NCBI RefSeq assembly: GCF_009758125.1 | Contig: NZ_WRXO01000010.1 | Coordinates: 124,001 to 188,000 of the forward strand | Reading direction: 5' to 3' | DNA length: 64,000 nucleotides | Origin: Chitinophaga oryziterrae | GTDB taxonomy: Bacteria > Bacteroidota > Bacteroidia > Chitinophagales > Chitinophagaceae | Shown: piece by piece, positions 1 through 9,774 of the stretch | Layout: each line of letters starts with the position of its first letter | Numbering within the stretch: position 1 is the stretch's first letter | Translations under genes and position numbers: made by a program | Notes under the pieces: generated by a model | Databases searched by the model: none | Told to the model about the DNA's origin: nothing | Seen by the model: the letters and a program-made list of their open reading frames with translations, nothing else

Positions 1-2
1 CA

Positions 3-473
3 GCCCTCGACGAATCCATCAATAACGCGGCTTTTCTCCGCACACAGATAGATAAACTCAACAATTATTTTGCTCCCGGAGAAATTGCAGAGATCTGGAT
101 CACCTTTCCGGACCCATTCCTGCGCAACTCCAAAGCAAAAAAAAGGCTCACACACCCGAAATTCCTTCAGTTATACCAGCCTTTACTGGCAACCGGAGGA
201 ACTATCAATCTTAAAACAGACTCTCCTGAACTCTACCAGTTCACCCAGGAAGTCATCGCTGCAGCCGGATGCACCCTCATAGAAGATATCCCGGATGTAT
301 ATGCGCTCCCCGAAGTACCACCTCTCTTACAGATAAAGACCTATTATGAAGGCATGCATCTGGAAGATGGTCGTACCATCAGGTTCCTTAAATTTGCATT
401 GCCAGCTGAACCGCTGGACTGGCGTACCATAAAACTGCCGTCAGATGAAGCAACCGTTGGTGGAGGGGATTGA
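3..473 (+). CDS. trmB: tRNA (guanine-N7-)-methyltransferase, 3' part
   Basis: This is the C-terminal 156 codons of TrmB, which uses S-adenosylmethionine to methylate G46 of tRNA. The frame is open from the window edge, so the start and the SAM-binding Rossmann core lie outside. The family hallmark TFPDPFLRNSKAKKRLTHP is present at positions 105-161; it holds the catalytic/tRNA-binding aspartate and the basic stretch. The family is usually about 220 residues, so roughly 60-70 are missing on the left. The stop TGA at 471 lies inside the next gene, an overlap of 29 bases that suggests co-translation. Confidence 0.93.
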   Translation, partial: ALDESINNAAFLRTQIDKLNNYFAPGEIAEIWITFPDPFLRNSKAKKRLTHPKFLQLYQPLLATGGTINLKTDSPELYQFTQEVIAAAGCTLIEDIPDVYALPEVPPLLQIKTYYEGMHLEDGRTIRFLKFALPAEPLDWRTIKLPSDEATVGGGD

Positions 474-639
474 TTTCTATTATAACGAACAGGGATATGT
501 GGTCCTGACAGAAGTATTTCACATCAAACGTGGACATTGTTGTGGAAATGGCTGTAAACATTGTCCATACGCATATGAAAACGTCACATCTCCCAAAAAA
601 GAAGCACTCCTTGCCCGAAGAAGGCAAAACGAAGAATAG
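445..639 (+). CDS. DUF5522-family small protein
   Basis: A 64-residue protein with the motif CCGNGCKHCPY in the middle (about residues 32-42), which matches the short Bacteroidota/proteobacterial DUF5522 family. The closely spaced cysteines (C-C-x3-C-x2-C) suggest a metal or Fe-S site, but the function is unknown. The N-terminal half is GIDFYYNEQGYVVLTEVFH and the tail is basic. It starts inside the end of trmB in another frame, so the two are probably one transcription unit. The ATG at 445 is the only start that gives the full family domain. Confidence 0.83.
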   Translation: MKQPLVEGIDFYYNEQGYVVLTEVFHIKRGHCCGNGCKHCPYAYENVTSPKKEALLARRRQNEE

Positions 640-780
640 TCATAATTCATCTTTTTCCCACTCCTGCCCTTATGCAGGAAATGCCGGAGCGGAAGATATC
701 AGCAAAGGATGATAAAATATTAAATTTTAAAGACGTACTTTGGCTACCGGCCATTGCACGAACTAAAACCACCAAATAAT

Positions 781-1224
781 ATGTCAGTACTCAAATTAAA
801 GCTGGATCAGGATCAGTTGCTGGAAGATTTCTTTGAGTCTACATTTCTCATAGGTATCGTTTCCTCAGCGCGCGACTATCAGCTTTGCTGGCAGATAAAC
901 AACCATATGCATTATAATTTCCGGGTCAACAACTCACTGGAAATAAACTTGTCCAAACATCAGAGGGCCTTCTATTTCAGTGTATTTGACTACGAAGAGC
1001 CTACAAAATCAGTATCACACTACTTTTATAATAATCATTGTAAAGCGGAATTCCTGCTCCCCGAGCTAAAGAATATCGATTATCTCTGGCTCATTAAAGG
1101 TGACTACTATCAGCAACAGGACGTGAAAAAATTAATAGATCAATTGCGCCGTGTAGAGCTTGTACAATTAGTATCTTTATTAGACATCAGAGATATTAAA
1201 AATAAGATGAACCTCATCTTCTAA
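781..1224 (+). CDS. IPExxxVDY family protein
   Basis: A 147-residue cytoplasmic protein of the Bacteroidota-restricted IPExxxVDY family. The naming motif appears as LPELKNIDY near the C-terminal half, followed by LWLIKG, and the N-terminal block FLIGIVSSARDYQLCWQIN is typical. The function is unknown. The frame extends upstream to a TTG at 754, but the ATG at 781 (MSVLKLKLDQ) fits the family and is preferred. No signal peptide or membrane segment is visible. It precedes a pterin dehydratase gene on the same strand with an 81-base gap. Confidence 0.82.
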   Translation: MSVLKLKLDQDQLLEDFFESTFLIGIVSSARDYQLCWQINNHMHYNFRVNNSLEINLSKHQRAFYFSVFDYEEPTKSVSHYFYNNHCKAEFLLPELKNIDYLWLIKGDYYQQQDVKKLIDQLRRVELVQLVSLLDIRDIKNKMNLIF

Positions 1225-1305
1225 AACCCGGCACCATGCCGGATCTTCCTCACCGAATCACACCCATGAACAGTAACTATTGTTTCATGTATAAATTCTT
1301 TTGTT

Positions 1306-1536
1306 ATGTGGCAGGAAAAAAACAACCAATTGTACCGTGCTTTCGAGTTTATTGATTTTAAAGATGCATTCGGATTTATGACGAAAGTCGCAATGGTAGC
1401 AGAAAAAATGGACCATCATCCTTACTGGGTCAACGTTTACAATAAGGTAGAAATATATTTGAATACACATGAAGCCGGCAGTGTGGTCACTGAAAAAGAC
1501 CATAAACTGGCAAAAGCGATAGATAGTTTGTTATAA
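1306..1536 (+). CDS. 4a-hydroxytetrahydrobiopterin dehydratase (PCD/DCoH)
   Basis: A 76-residue pterin-4a-carbinolamine dehydratase. The enzyme dehydrates 4a-hydroxytetrahydrobiopterin, recycling the pterin cofactor of aromatic amino acid hydroxylases; some bacterial members act in molybdopterin-related metabolism instead. The active-site signature is clear: paired histidines in EKMDHHPYW, then [10 protein letters not shown] and a third histidine in THEAG. It is shorter than the usual 95-105 residues because the N-terminal helix is reduced, but the catalytic core is complete. No aromatic amino acid hydroxylase lies nearby, so the partner is unknown. Confidence 0.92.
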   Translation: MWQEKNNQLYRAFEFIDFKDAFGFMTKVAMVAEKMDHHPYWVNVYNKVEIYLNTHEAGSVVTEKDHKLAKAIDSLL

Positions 1537-1553
1537 AATTTTATTCATAAACA

Positions 1554-3632
1554 GTGATTCGTATCCACATACTATTACTGTTGTTTTGTTACTCCATTGA
1601 TGTTTTTGGGGGGATGCCGACAAAAGATACATTGAAGGCAGATTTCGGAAATCTGCCTTCCCGTATTGACTTGAGGCCCTATTTATCAAGCCTTGAGGAC
1701 AATGGGGGACAGCTAACACTACAACAGGTATTATCATCATCATTTACACGCAACGATCAACTTTTCCACGAGCAGAAAAAGAACAGCGGAAAAGTACACA
1801 ATTGCTGGCTGAAGCTGCATGTCCGGAATACAGGTACAAAAGATTCCGTGCTCACCCTCTTTGCAGGATGGCATGATTATATGTACTGGTACGCACAGGA
1901 TTACTCCGGTAATTACCACCTGCTCATGACCACCGGTCTGATGCAGGATAATGCAAACGTGGAAAGATGGGAGCACTACGGGTTTAAAGTAATTGTTCCC
2001 CCAGGGCAATCCCGCAGCTTTCTCCTGCACATCACCAACAAATACTATAACGAAAATCCACTGATGCCCGTATTATACAACGCATTGCAATACGGGCAGT
2101 TCCGCAACAGACAACTGGAATATTACCGCAAAGAGACCGTACTTATCCAGGTACTACTCGGTATGTTACTGGTATGCCTCTGCATTGCCATTATCAACTA
2201 CATACAGCTGCCAGACCGTTCCTACCTGTATTTTGCGGCTTATATGCTGGGGTTAATCCTGTTCTTTGCACTCCGGCTGGAAAGTAAACCATACCAGCTG
2301 TCTATATTCTACCACTGGCCCATGCTCAAATATTACTGGGACATCCCGGCATTATTGTTCTGCTTTTACCTCATGTACCTGTCCTTTGGTAACGCTTTCC
2401 TCAACCTACAGGAACGCTATCCCTTCATGGACAAGCTTTTTACTACGGTAGCAGCCTTCATCGGCGGCATTATTATTATTTGCTTTTATTGCATCGCACG
2501 TGAACAATATCAGGTGCCCGGCATGATTTACAGTTATGTATACCTCGCTACCCTGCTCCCTCTGCTGGCTGTATTTGCCGCACTTGCAAAGCGTTCCCGC
2601 CATCATCCGCTGGTACGCTTTTTCCTCTTCGGCTCCCTCTGTTTCTACATGGCCTGCTTTGGTTCCTTCCTCATGCTGATCCGCCCTCTGGGTCTCATCA
2701 GTGCACTGGGAGAAATCTCTGCACCTTCTCTGCTTATCATCCTGGGCGTATTGCTGCAATCCATGTTCTTCCTGGCAGGACTCAGCTACCGCAATAAACT
2801 GGTACACCACGAAAGGACCCGCACCCAGGAACTCCTGATCAAACAACTGAACCGGAACAAAGAGCTGCAACACACACTAAACGAGCAACTCGAAGAACTC
2901 GTGAAAGAACAGACCACGGAAATCCTGCGAAAAAAACAGGAGCTGGACGAACAACGTAAAATCCAGCTGGAAACAGAATACGACAAAAAACTGACAGAGA
3001 TAGAGCTGAAAGCCATCCGCGCGCAGATCAATCCTCACTTTATCTTTAATTGTCTTAATTCTATCCAGCTGTTTGTTATGCAGCGCGATTATGAATATGC
3101 ACAGAAATATTTATCCGATTTCTCTTACCTGATCCGTAAAACACTGGACTTCTCCCGCCGCAACTTCATTTCATTATCAGATGAAATTGCATACCTCAGT
3201 ACCTATTTGGGGCTTGAAAAGATGCGTTTCGAGAATAAAATGGAATACGAGATCATTGTAGATCCGGCTATTGCTACCGCCGAACTGGAAATTCCGGCCA
3301 TGCTGTTGCAGCCTTATGTGGAAAATGCAGTAAAATACGGCATGACCAACAGCGATCATCCTATTGGTAAACTGTTCATCCAGTTCAACCAGATAGAATC
3401 TGACATGCTGGAATGCCTGGTAGACGATAACGGGATAGGGATTACCCGCTCCAAAACAATGCGAACCCTGCCCAAACATCACCAGTCTTCAGGTATGGAA
3501 ATCAGCTCTAACAGGGCTGAGCTGCTCAATAAAATGTATAATACCGGAATTCACATAGACATCATTGATAAATCAGAAAATAATATTGGGGAAAGTGGTA
3601 CTATTGTGAGGATTCTTATCCCCCAACTTTAA
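1554..3632 (+). CDS. 7TM sensor histidine kinase, LytS-type
   Basis: A 692-residue membrane kinase. An N-terminal signal peptide (about 1-20) is followed by an extracytoplasmic beta-rich 7TMR-DISM-type sensor region (about 30-185), seven hydrophobic segments (about 195-410), a coiled coil rich in Glu/Lys/Gln (about 415-480), and a His_kinase domain. The phosphoacceptor is H495 in the motif INPHFIFNCLNSI, and the ATP-binding N box is PYVENAVKYG. The start is GTG at 1554, supported by the signal peptide. The LytTR regulator follows after 27 bases and is almost certainly the partner. The ligand is unknown. Confidence 0.92.
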   Translation: MIRIHILLLLFCYSIDVFGGMPTKDTLKADFGNLPSRIDLRPYLSSLEDNGGQLTLQQVLSSSFTRNDQLFHEQKKNSGKVHNCWLKLHVRNTGTKDSVLTLFAGWHDYMYWYAQDYSGNYHLLMTTGLMQDNANVERWEHYGFKVIVPPGQSRSFLLHITNKYYNENPLMPVLYNALQYGQFRNRQLEYYRKETVLIQVLLGMLLVCLCIAIINYIQLPDRSYLYFAAYMLGLILFFALRLESKPYQLSIFYHWPMLKYYWDIPALLFCFYLMYLSFGNAFLNLQERYPFMDKLFTTVAAFIGGIIIICFYCIAREQYQVPGMIYSYVYLATLLPLLAVFAALAKRSRHHPLVRFFLFGSLCFYMACFGSFLMLIRPLGLISALGEISAPSLLIILGVLLQSMFFLAGLSYRNKLVHHERTRTQELLIKQLNRNKELQHTLNEQLEELVKEQTTEILRKKQELDEQRKIQLETEYDKKLTEIELKAIRAQINPHFIFNCLNSIQLFVMQRDYEYAQKYLSDFSYLIRKTLDFSRRNFISLSDEIAYLSTYLGLEKMRFENKMEYEIIVDPAIATAELEIPAMLLQPYVENAVKYGMTNSDHPIGKLFIQFNQIESDMLECLVDDNGIGITRSKTMRTLPKHHQSSGMEISSNRAELLNKMYNTGIHIDIIDKSENNIGESGTIVRILIPQL

Positions 3633-3659
3633 AGGCCAACACTACCCACTTTATATAAT

Positions 3660-4415
3660 ATGATAAAGGCCGTTATTATAGATGATGAACGCAATAGCAG
3701 GGATATCATTGCCCTGATGCTGGAGAAGTATTGCCCGGAAGTAGAGATTGCGGCTACCGCATGCGACTGTGCAGATGGCATCGCTACCATTAAGCAGCAT
3801 CAGCCGCAATTAGTGTTCCTCGATCTTGAAATGCCCGATGGCACCGGCTTTGACGTACTGATGGGCACACAGGAAGAAACGCCTTTCGAAGCCGTATTTG
3901 TGACCGCCTTCGAAAAGAAGTTCCTGCATACCATCCGTTTCAGTGAAGTGGAAATCATACTCAAACCCATAGACAGGGAAAGCCTGACAGCTGCCGTACA
4001 TACAATTAAGAAGCGGATCATCACACAGGCAAGCAAAGACCGTTATAAAGTACTACTGAACAATTTCATCAGCGGACGCAGTATTTCGCTGAATATCCTG
4101 GTGCCGCTGGCTAATGGACAAGACAGTACTATTGCCGTAAATGAAATAACTCACCTGGAAGCCGGCGCAGAGAAATGCACCTTTCACTTACTTGACGGAC
4201 AGCAGTTTCAAACAGAAAGGTCCTTCCGCTATTATGCGGACCTGTTCAGCACATTACGCTTTTACCAGGTGAATAACTATCAGATGGTACAGTTGTCGCA
4301 GATCAGTCAGATTAATCCAAATACAAACAAATTGTCATTAAAAAACGGGGAGAAGCTGGAAATAGCAGAGAGAAGGAAGAAAGATTTAATTGGCTATTGG
4401 AAACAATACAAATAA
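3660..4415 (+). CDS. LytTR-family response regulator
   Basis: A 251-residue regulator. The receiver domain (about 1-120) has acidic residues D8-D9, the phosphoacceptor D55 in LVFLDLEMPDG, and the lysine in ILKPID. The C-terminal LytTR DNA-binding domain (about 145-250) shows the pattern THLEAGAEKCTFHL and FYQVNNYQMVQLSQI. It is the cognate partner of the 7TM kinase just upstream, the usual Bacteroidota LytS/LytT arrangement. Target genes cannot be inferred from the window. The gene ends at a strong shared terminator. Confidence 0.93.
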   Translation: MIKAVIIDDERNSRDIIALMLEKYCPEVEIAATACDCADGIATIKQHQPQLVFLDLEMPDGTGFDVLMGTQEETPFEAVFVTAFEKKFLHTIRFSEVEIILKPIDRESLTAAVHTIKKRIITQASKDRYKVLLNNFISGRSISLNILVPLANGQDSTIAVNEITHLEAGAEKCTFHLLDGQQFQTERSFRYYADLFSTLRFYQVNNYQMVQLSQISQINPNTNKLSLKNGEKLEIAERRKKDLIGYWKQYK

Positions 4416-4443
4416 AAAACCGGCGAATATCGCCGGTTTTTTT
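4414..4443. terminator. bidirectional rho-independent terminator
   Basis: Stem CCGGCGA / TCGCCGG with a 3-base loop, flanked by A-run on the left and T-run on the right. It lies between convergent genes (LytTR regulator and rho) and can serve both strands. Confidence 0.9.
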
Positions 4444-4449
4444 ATCTCT

Positions 4450-6162
4450 TTATCCATTCATTGAAATAAGGAATTCTTCATTATTCTTTGTGCCTCTCAT
4501 GTGCTGTAACATGAAGTGCATGGATTCTTCCGTGTTCATATCTGCCAGGTGATTGCGGAGGATATGTAAACGTTTCAGGATATCTTTTTCAAGCAGCAGG
4601 TCATCACGACGGGTAGATGATGCCGATACATCGATAGCAGGGAATACACGTCTGTTGGCCAGTTTACGGTCAAGCTGCAATTCCATGTTACCAGTACCCT
4701 TGAATTCTTCAAAGATAACTTCATCCATTTTAGAACCGGTATCAATCAATGCTGTAGCCAGTATTGTCAGGGAACCACCGTTCTCGATTTTACGGGCAGC
4801 ACCAAAGAACTGTTTTGGCTTCTGCATCGCGTTTGCTTCCACACCACCGCTCAATACTTTACCGGATGCAGGTGCAACGGTATTGTGTGCGCGGGCAAGA
4901 CGCGTAATGGAATCCAGCAGGATCACTACATCATGTCCACATTCTACCAGGCGTTTTGCTTTCTGCAAAGCGATAGCAGATACTTTCACGTGTTTTTCCG
5001 CAGGTTCGTCAAAAGTAGAAGCAATTACTTCTGCCTTTACACTACGTTCCATATCGGTCACCTCTTCAGGACGTTCATCTATCAGTACTACCATCAGATA
5101 AACTTCCGGGTGGTTAGTAGCGATAGCATTCGCAACTTCTTTCAGCAGCATGGTTTTACCAACCTTTGGCTGTGCTACGATCAATCCGCGCTGGCCTTTA
5201 CCTATAGGGGTAAACATGTCCATGATACGGGTAGAGTAGTTATTCGAAGTAGTTGTTAATCTTAATTTCTCGAAGGGGAATAACGGCGTCAGATAATCAA
5301 AAGGAACACGGTCGCGAACTTCTTCAGGCGATTTGTTATTGATCGTTTCTACTTTCAGCAGGGCAAAATATTTCTCGCCTTCTTTAGGAGGTCTTACGGA
5401 ACCTTTAACAGTATCACCTGTTTTAAGTCCGAATAATTTGATCTGGGAAGGAGAAACGTAAATATCGTCTGGGGAACTTAAATAGTTATAATCAGATGAA
5501 CGCAGGAAACCATAACCATCCGGCATCATTTCCAATACGCCTTCACTTATAATAATACCATCAAATTCTATATTGAAGGCAGGTTCTTTCTTCTGGAAAC
5601 GCTGTTTCTGTACAGCTATGACAGGCTCTTCGAGTTCCGGCATCACAAAATCATCATCGTCTTCTTCTTCGTCGTCTTCGTCCTGTGAAGTTAAAGAAGT
5701 GATTACTTCTTCGTCATCCTCGTCAATTTCATCCTCTGTGAACTGGGGAATAATCTCATCATCATCATCATCAAATGTTAAAGATGGAATACTATCCAGG
5801 TCAATATCAAAGTCTTTTTTCTTTGCTTTAGGCTCTTGTGCCTTCTGCTCTTCCTGCTCCTGTTCTTTTGTTTTGAGTCCGGCAGCGGGTTTTCTGCCAC
5901 GTTTAGGTTTTTCTTCGGATGACGTGGATTCTGCTACTGGTGCTTCTTCTGCTTCATTCTTTGCTGATTTCCGTTTACGTGTCTTTTTTTCTTCTCCATT
6001 GGCCGGGTTACCTTCTGAGGCCATTACTGCCTGCTTGTCGAGAATTTTGTAGATAAGATCCTGTTTGCTCAATTTTTTGGCGTTTGGCACATCCAGTTTC
6101 TCTGCAATGTCAAGCAGCTCAGGAACGAGCATGTCGTTCAATTGTAAGATGTCGTACATCAT
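4450..6162 (-). CDS. rho: transcription termination factor Rho
   Basis: A 570-residue hexameric RNA-dependent ATPase that ends transcription. Domains: Rho_N helix bundle (about 5-45, [18 protein letters not shown]), a low-complexity insertion of about 150 residues (about 50-205) that is first Lys/Glu-rich and then strongly Asp/Glu-rich, the cold-shock-like RNA-binding fold (about 205-290, [15 protein letters not shown]), and the RecA-type ATPase (about 300-565) with Walker [11 protein letters not shown]. coli Rho has about 419 residues, so the length excess is the insertion. The gene starts ATGATG, so either of two adjacent codons may be used. Confidence 0.97.
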   Translation of the reverse strand: MMYDILQLNDMLVPELLDIAEKLDVPNAKKLSKQDLIYKILDKQAVMASEGNPANGEEKKTRKRKSAKNEAEEAPVAESTSSEEKPKRGRKPAAGLKTKEQEQEEQKAQEPKAKKKDFDIDLDSIPSLTFDDDDDEIIPQFTEDEIDEDDEEVITSLTSQDEDDEEEDDDDFVMPELEEPVIAVQKQRFQKKEPAFNIEFDGIIISEGVLEMMPDGYGFLRSSDYNYLSSPDDIYVSPSQIKLFGLKTGDTVKGSVRPPKEGEKYFALLKVETINNKSPEEVRDRVPFDYLTPLFPFEKLRLTTTSNNYSTRIMDMFTPIGKGQRGLIVAQPKVGKTMLLKEVANAIATNHPEVYLMVVLIDERPEEVTDMERSVKAEVIASTFDEPAEKHVKVSAIALQKAKRLVECGHDVVILLDSITRLARAHNTVAPASGKVLSGGVEANAMQKPKQFFGAARKIENGGSLTILATALIDTGSKMDEVIFEEFKGTGNMELQLDRKLANRRVFPAIDVSASSTRRDDLLLEKDILKRLHILRNHLADMNTEESMHFMLQHMRGTKNNEEFLISMNG

Positions 6163-6636
6163 CGTGTGTTGTCAAATTTTAGAAGTGTTGTGAGGTGGGT
6201 ACCACTACATACCAACATACACCAATTACAAATAATTGTTTTTTGAGTCCAATAAATTTAATCTGGTTATTAAATCTGATAGGGAATGTTGAGTTTAGGA
6301 CTGCTGATGAAGATGGAAATTAAAACTTAATCAGGCAGATTGTAACGCAAGATTAAAACAAGTTTCGCTATTATCCAAAAAAAAAGCACGTCCCCGGCGA
6401 GTTCTGATCTAGTCCAATGTAGCCTTTCCCCCAATTCCTACAGTGCAAAATAGCCTCCCATAGCATCTTTCAGGTTCTCATTCCAAAACATACATCAACA
6501 TTCCTGCCAATCAGTCATTTACGGCCGGCTATTATTTAACATTTCATTTTGAGCAATCTCCTCAACTCCCCTCGTTTTAATCCCTATGCAGTTTCCCACT
6601 TATCACTTAAATTTGCAATCCAAAATTGATACAGTT
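6163..6636. other. divergent intergenic region rho / asnS
   Basis: 474 bases between the divergent rho and asnS genes. It holds the asnS -7 element at 6608. No small gene, hairpin with T-run, or other structure was recognised. Rho genes are often autoregulated through their leader, but nothing specific is visible here. Confidence 0.5.
6608..6615 (+). promoter_or_regulatory. putative -7 element for asnS
   Basis: TAAATTTG matches the Bacteroidota -7 consensus TANNTTTG. It lies between the upstream ATG at 6586 and the ATG at 6637, so a transcript from here would exclude the first ATG. This supports 6637 as the real start. No good -33 TTTG was found at the right distance. Confidence 0.5.
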
Positions 6637-8076
6637 ATGAGCCAAAGGGTGAAAGTCAAGCAAATACTGCTCGACGAAAACACAAACTATGATGTAGTAG
6701 TAAAAGGTTGGATACGTTCTTTCCGTAACAACCAGTTTATAGCCCTTAATGATGGCTCTACTAATAATAACCTGCAAATCGTACTGGAACCGGATTCCAT
6801 TACACCTGATATTCTTAAACGTCTTACCACCGGCGCTGCTATCAGCGTGAAAGGTGCCGTAATCCCTTCCCTGGGTAAAGGACAACGTGTGGAAGTAAAA
6901 GCAGCAGAACTTGAAATATTAGGCGATTGTGACCCGGAAAAATATCCGCTGCAGCTGAAAAACCGCCCCAGTCTGGAATATCTGCGCGAAATCGCCCACC
7001 TGCGTTTCCGCACCAATACCTTCGGCGCTATCTTCCGCGTACGCCATGCACTGGCCTTCGCAGTACATAAGTTCTTTAATGAAAGAGGCTTCGTGTACCT
7101 GCACACGCCTATTATTACTGCGTCAGATGCAGAAGGCGCCGGCGAAATGTTCCATGTAACCACACTGGACATTAAGAATCCGCCACTGGGAGAAAACGGC
7201 GAAATAGATTATAAAGAAGATTTCTTCGGCAAAGCCACTAACCTTACCGTTTCCGGACAACTGGAAGGAGAACTGGGGGCAATGGCATTTGGTGATATCT
7301 ATACGTTCGGACCAACCTTCCGCGCTGAAAACTCCAACACGGCCCGCCACCTCGCTGAATTCTGGATGATAGAGCCGGAAATGGCCTTCTATGATCTCGA
7401 AGACAATATGAACCTGGCTGAAGCCTTTATCAAATCCGTAATAGGGTATGTACTGGAAAACAACCGGGAAGATCTCGAATTCCTTGCCCAGCGCCTGGAA
7501 GAAGAAGATAAACAGAAACCTCAGCAGGAACGCAGCGAATTGGGCCTTATTCCTAAACTGGAGTTTGTGCTGAACAACGAATTCGAACGCCTTACTTACA
7601 CAGAAGCTATCGACATTCTGAAAAACAGTAAACCAAACAAAACCAAGAAATTCAATTATATCATCGAAGAATGGGGTGCAGACCTTCAAAGCGAACACGA
7701 ACGCTTCCTGGTAGAAAAACATTTCAGGAAACCGGTAATCCTCACGGACTATCCTAAAGCTATCAAGGCGTTCTATATGAAGCAGAACGAAGACGGGAAA
7801 ACCGTACGTGCAATGGATATCCTCTTCCCTGGCATTGGTGAAATTGTAGGTGGTTCCCAAAGAGAAGAAAACTACGATAAACTGGTTACCCGCATGGAAG
7901 AAATGCACCTGCCCGTAAATGAGATGAGCTGGTACCTGGATACCCGCCGCTTTGGCGCCTGCCCTCATGCAGGCTTCGGTCTTGGCTTTGAAAGACTGGT
8001 ACTCTTCGTAACAGGTATGGGTAACATCCGCGATGTGATTCCATTCCCACGGACACCTAAAAGTGCAGAATTTTAA
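6637..8076 (+). CDS. asnS: asparagine--tRNA ligase
   Basis: A 479-residue class IIb aminoacyl-tRNA synthetase that charges tRNA-Asn. The N-terminal OB-fold anticodon domain starts [14 protein letters not shown] and contains [20 protein letters not shown]. The catalytic core has motif 2 ([21 protein letters not shown]) split over 7321-7383 and motif 3 ([12 protein letters not shown], then [11 protein letters not shown]). The frame is open to an ATG at 6586, but the 17 extra residues do not resemble the family and a -7 promoter element lies within them. A strong terminator follows. Confidence 0.97.
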   Translation: MSQRVKVKQILLDENTNYDVVVKGWIRSFRNNQFIALNDGSTNNNLQIVLEPDSITPDILKRLTTGAAISVKGAVIPSLGKGQRVEVKAAELEILGDCDPEKYPLQLKNRPSLEYLREIAHLRFRTNTFGAIFRVRHALAFAVHKFFNERGFVYLHTPIITASDAEGAGEMFHVTTLDIKNPPLGENGEIDYKEDFFGKATNLTVSGQLEGELGAMAFGDIYTFGPTFRAENSNTARHLAEFWMIEPEMAFYDLEDNMNLAEAFIKSVIGYVLENNREDLEFLAQRLEEEDKQKPQQERSELGLIPKLEFVLNNEFERLTYTEAIDILKNSKPNKTKKFNYIIEEWGADLQSEHERFLVEKHFRKPVILTDYPKAIKAFYMKQNEDGKTVRAMDILFPGIGEIVGGSQREENYDKLVTRMEEMHLPVNEMSWYLDTRRFGACPHAGFGLGFERLVLFVTGMGNIRDVIPFPRTPKSAEF

Positions 8077-8078
8077 AT

Positions 8079-8117
8079 AAAAAAAGCCCCGGAAAAAATT
8101 TCCGGGGCTTTTTTTAT
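8079..8117 (+). terminator. rho-independent terminator of asnS
   Basis: A-run, stem AGCCCCGGAAA / TTTCCGGGGCT, then a T-run. It begins just past the asnS stop codon. Confidence 0.93.
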
Positions 8118-8218
8118 ATCTCTGCCAATCCCACTTATGGAATAGTCAAGCCCCTGCATCTATACTACTGAAAGCGCTTTCATTTCACTTATTCCTTGCA
8201 TATCTTAAACTATCAGTC

Positions 8219-8755
8219 ATGGCTGAAATGAACACTGGCTCTTCACAGAATAGCCACAAAGGCGGCATACGTTCCAAAAAATTAAGTACCCGTGTAGATA
8301 TGACACCTATGGTAGACCTTGGATTCCTGTTGATCACCTTCTTCATGCTTACCACTACCTTAACCCAACCTAAAACAATGGATCTTATCATGCCCCGCAA
8401 TGACGGAGACCCTTCTGCCATCGCAGATAGTAAATCTCTCACCATCCTGCTCGGCGCCAACGATAAAGTCAGCTACTATGCAGGCATGGGTAATGACCTA
8501 CAGCATCCGCCCAAAATCTTGAACTCCCGTTTTGCCAATACAAATGGTATCCGTGATATCATTCTCGCTAAACGTACCGAAGTATTGAAGCGCTTTGGCA
8601 AAAACGATCTCATGGTCCTCATCAAAGCAGATAATGATGCTAACTATAGAAATGTAGTAGATATCATGGACGAAATGCTGATCGGTGATATTTCCAGGTA
8701 CGCCATGGTAGATATTACACCAGAGGAAAAGGCCTTTCTCAAATCTTCATTTTAA
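8219..8755 (+). CDS. ExbD/TolR family biopolymer transport protein
   Basis: A 178-residue inner-membrane protein. A short cytoplasmic N-terminus is followed by one membrane segment (about 36-55, MVDLGFLLITFFMLTTTL) with the conserved aspartate of ExbD/TolR (in TPMVDLG), then a periplasmic domain of about 120 residues. ExbD proteins couple the proton gradient to TonB. No exbB, tonB or second exbD lies next to it, which is unusual, since these genes normally form an operon; it may join an ExbB-TonB set encoded elsewhere. It is not clearly co-transcribed with the oxygenase 28 bases downstream, but the spacing allows it. Confidence 0.88.
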   Translation: MAEMNTGSSQNSHKGGIRSKKLSTRVDMTPMVDLGFLLITFFMLTTTLTQPKTMDLIMPRNDGDPSAIADSKSLTILLGANDKVSYYAGMGNDLQHPPKILNSRFANTNGIRDIILAKRTEVLKRFGKNDLMVLIKADNDANYRNVVDIMDEMLIGDISRYAMVDITPEEKAFLKSSF

Positions 8756-8783
8756 TCTACCTTAGTAAGGTAAAACATTTACT

Positions 8784-9740
8784 ATGGCAATAACTCATTC
8801 CATTCCGGTTGTGGACCTCGCCGCCTTCACTTCAGGCGACGCCGCCAGCAAAAATGCCTTTGTGCAGGAGCTGGGAAAAGCATACGAAGAAGTAGGTTTC
8901 GTAGCAGTAAAAAATCACGGTATTCCTGATGAACTGATCGCTGATCTCTACAAGTACGTACAGTTGTTCTTTACATTACCATCTGATGTAAAACGCTCGT
9001 ACGAATTGCCTCAACTGGCCGGACAGCGTGGTTATACATCCTTCGGTAAAGAACATGCCAAAGGATACGATGCACCTGATCTGAAAGAATTCTTCCAGTT
9101 CGGACAAACAGTAGAAGACAATGATCCTGTAAAAGCAGAATATCCGGATAACCTTACTGTAAAGGAAATACCGCAATTCACCCCTACTTTCTACAAAGCC
9201 TACCAGGCTTTTGAAAAGTCAGGTACTTTCCTGTTACAGGCCATAGCATTATATCTGGGATTGAATGAGCATTATTTCGACCCACAGGTACATAATGGTA
9301 ATTCGATATTAAGGGCCATACATTATCCCCCCATCACACAGGAACCCGCTTCTGCCATCCGAGCAGAACAACATGAGGACATCAACCTTATTACCTTCCT
9401 GGTAGGTGCTTCCGCAGATGGCTTGCAGATACTCGATAAACAGAATAACTGGGTGCCGGTAACATCCCTGCCGGAACAGATCGTAGTAAATGTGGGAGAT
9501 ATGTTGCAGCGTTTAACGAATAACAGGTTGAAGTCTACGACCCATCGCGTAGTGAATCCACCCCGCGAAATGTGGAACACCAGCCGTTATTCCATTCCGT
9601 TCTTCCTGCATCCCAGATCAGCGATGCCGCTCAATTGCCTGGAAAGCTGTATCACAGATACACATCCCCGCGAATATGAGCCTATTACTGCCGGTGAATA
9701 CCTGGATGAAAGATTAAGAGAAATAGGATTGAAAAAATAA
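8784..9740 (+). CDS. isopenicillin N synthase-like 2OG-Fe(II) oxygenase
   Basis: A 318-residue non-haem iron oxygenase. The N-terminal DIOX_N domain (about 5-115) begins IPVVDLAAF and contains GFVAVKNHGIPDELI; the C-terminal double-stranded beta helix carries the iron ligands H197 and D199 (HEDINLITFL) and H254 (STTHRVVNPP), and R268-x-S270 for the co-substrate carboxylate. The R-x-S motif suggests 2-oxoglutarate use, although true isopenicillin N synthase shares it and does not use 2OG. The substrate is unknown; no biosynthetic cluster surrounds it. A terminator follows directly. Confidence 0.87.
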   Translation: MAITHSIPVVDLAAFTSGDAASKNAFVQELGKAYEEVGFVAVKNHGIPDELIADLYKYVQLFFTLPSDVKRSYELPQLAGQRGYTSFGKEHAKGYDAPDLKEFFQFGQTVEDNDPVKAEYPDNLTVKEIPQFTPTFYKAYQAFEKSGTFLLQAIALYLGLNEHYFDPQVHNGNSILRAIHYPPITQEPASAIRAEQHEDINLITFLVGASADGLQILDKQNNWVPVTSLPEQIVVNVGDMLQRLTNNRLKSTTHRVVNPPREMWNTSRYSIPFFLHPRSAMPLNCLESCITDTHPREYEPITAGEYLDERLREIGLKK

Positions 9741-9745
9741 AAGAT

Positions 9746-9774
9746 AAAGGCTCCTGCATCAAACAGGAGCCTTT
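9746..9774. terminator. terminator hairpin after the oxygenase
   Basis: Perfect 11-bp stem AAAGGCTCCTG / CAGGAGCCTTT with a 7-base loop. The T-run is short (CTTTACTTATT), so it is weaker on the plus strand. It overlaps the stop of the minus-strand gene at 9773. Confidence 0.75.

Noticed and set aside
5573-6052. 159-codon plus-strand frame, very rich in serine
   Set aside because: It is antisense to the acidic, repetitive insertion of rho; Asp/Glu codons read as Ser on the other strand.
7123-7968. 281-codon open frame on the minus strand
   Set aside because: It is antisense to asnS over its full length, and the asnS frame has clear class II synthetase motifs. The frame is a shadow.
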